This document shows, piece after piece, positions 63,854 to 64,000 of a DNA stretch of 64,000 nt. The stretch covers positions 1-64,000 of the forward strand of contig ONAZ01000009.1 in NCBI GenBank assembly GCA_900315945.1, read 5' to 3'. Source of the stretch: an uncultured Lachnospiraceae bacterium (GTDB taxonomy: Bacteria > Bacillota > Clostridia > Lachnospirales > Lachnospiraceae). Each line of letters opens with the position of its first letter. Within the stretch, counting starts at the first letter, position 1. The position numbers and the translations under genes were made by a program. Under the pieces are notes generated by a model. It did no database searches. It was not told where the DNA came from and saw only the letters and a program-made list of their open reading frames with translations.

Positions 63854-64000
63854 TTATAGAAATCTCAAGAATCTATCTCCCGTCTTTGGCACAGACGTAA
63901 CTTTATTAGATGTAGTTACAGCTACAATATTTTTCTCAGGTGTCATATCAAATAATCTGTTCATTCCATTAATATGTCTAAAGTAAGAACAAAGAGCATA
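63854..64000 (-). CDS. unidentified protein, C-terminal end only
   Basis: Forty-eight codons open to the right edge: YALCSYFRHINGMNRLFDMTPEKNIVAVTTSNKVTSVPKTGDRFLRFL, then TAA. The end lies 24 bp before the terminator, as for a real gene. I do not recognise the family from this tail. Confidence 0.5.
   Translation of the reverse strand, partial: YALCSYFRHINGMNRLFDMTPEKNIVAVTTSNKVTSVPKTGDRFLRFL

Overview
The window is low-GC DNA from a Gram-positive member of the Clostridia, most likely a Lachnospiraceae bacterium (Butyrivibrio/Pseudobutyrivibrio/Roseburia-like). The grounds are inference: the S10-spc-alpha ribosomal operon with a KOW-protein gene between adk and infA, a long L17 with an insertion, zinc-type S14 and L36, a cdaA-cdaR pair, ECF transporter genes, DUF975 membrane proteins, strong GGAGG ribosome binding sites and TTGACA/TATAAT promoters. 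No rRNA or tRNA gene was seen.

Layout. 1-5.3 kb (minus): a c-di-AMP operon (two unknown membrane proteins, cdaA, cdaR) that runs into an HPr-like gene and leuA. 5.4-10.4 kb: plsC, then cell-wall genes murF and ddl, an XRE regulator and the ribosome hibernation factor. 10.5-15.8 kb: a short-chain dehydrogenase, an iron alcohol dehydrogenase, a membrane phosphoesterase and a DUF975-CmpB membrane protein. 15.8-19.2 kb: a phosphorelay cassette (receiver, Hpt, hybrid kinase) that looks damaged. 19.2-25.7 kb: truA, ECF module (ecfT, ecfA2, ecfA1), trmL, an aminotransferase, an Lrp regulator and an AIR-synthase-like gene. 25.8-33.8 kb: VanW protein, TPR protein, WYL regulator, DegV, a sce7726-type nuclease, DUF975, a cation/proton antiporter and murI.

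33.9-49.95 kb (minus) is the complete S10-spc-alpha operon, rpsJ to rplQ, with a promoter and a roughly 260-nt structured leader before rpsJ and a second promoter before rpmJ. Several gaps inside this operon are long and hairpin-rich. Three of them (after rplW, rpsH and rpsM) carry versions of one two-hairpin element placed 0-3 nt behind the stop codon, with compensatory base changes.

50.1-56.7 kb is accessory DNA. A degenerate array of palindromic units about 74 bp apart is split by a 3.47-kb island with roughly 28-bp imperfect inverted ends. The island holds a serine-recombinase remnant and a C-R-M type II restriction-modification system. Past a sugar O-acetyltransferase and an ATPase relic lies a two-gene cassette, an HTH-HipA-like kinase plus a 121-residue partner, bracketed by two near-identical palindromes. 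This cassette and the split array are the best candidates for something new here.

56.7-64 kb returns to chromosomal genes: a Thr-rich lipoprotein, an exonuclease/phosphatase-fold protein, a GPH-type sugar transporter, uvrB, a chemoreceptor without a sensory domain, a Nif11-leader-like small protein and the end of an unidentified gene.
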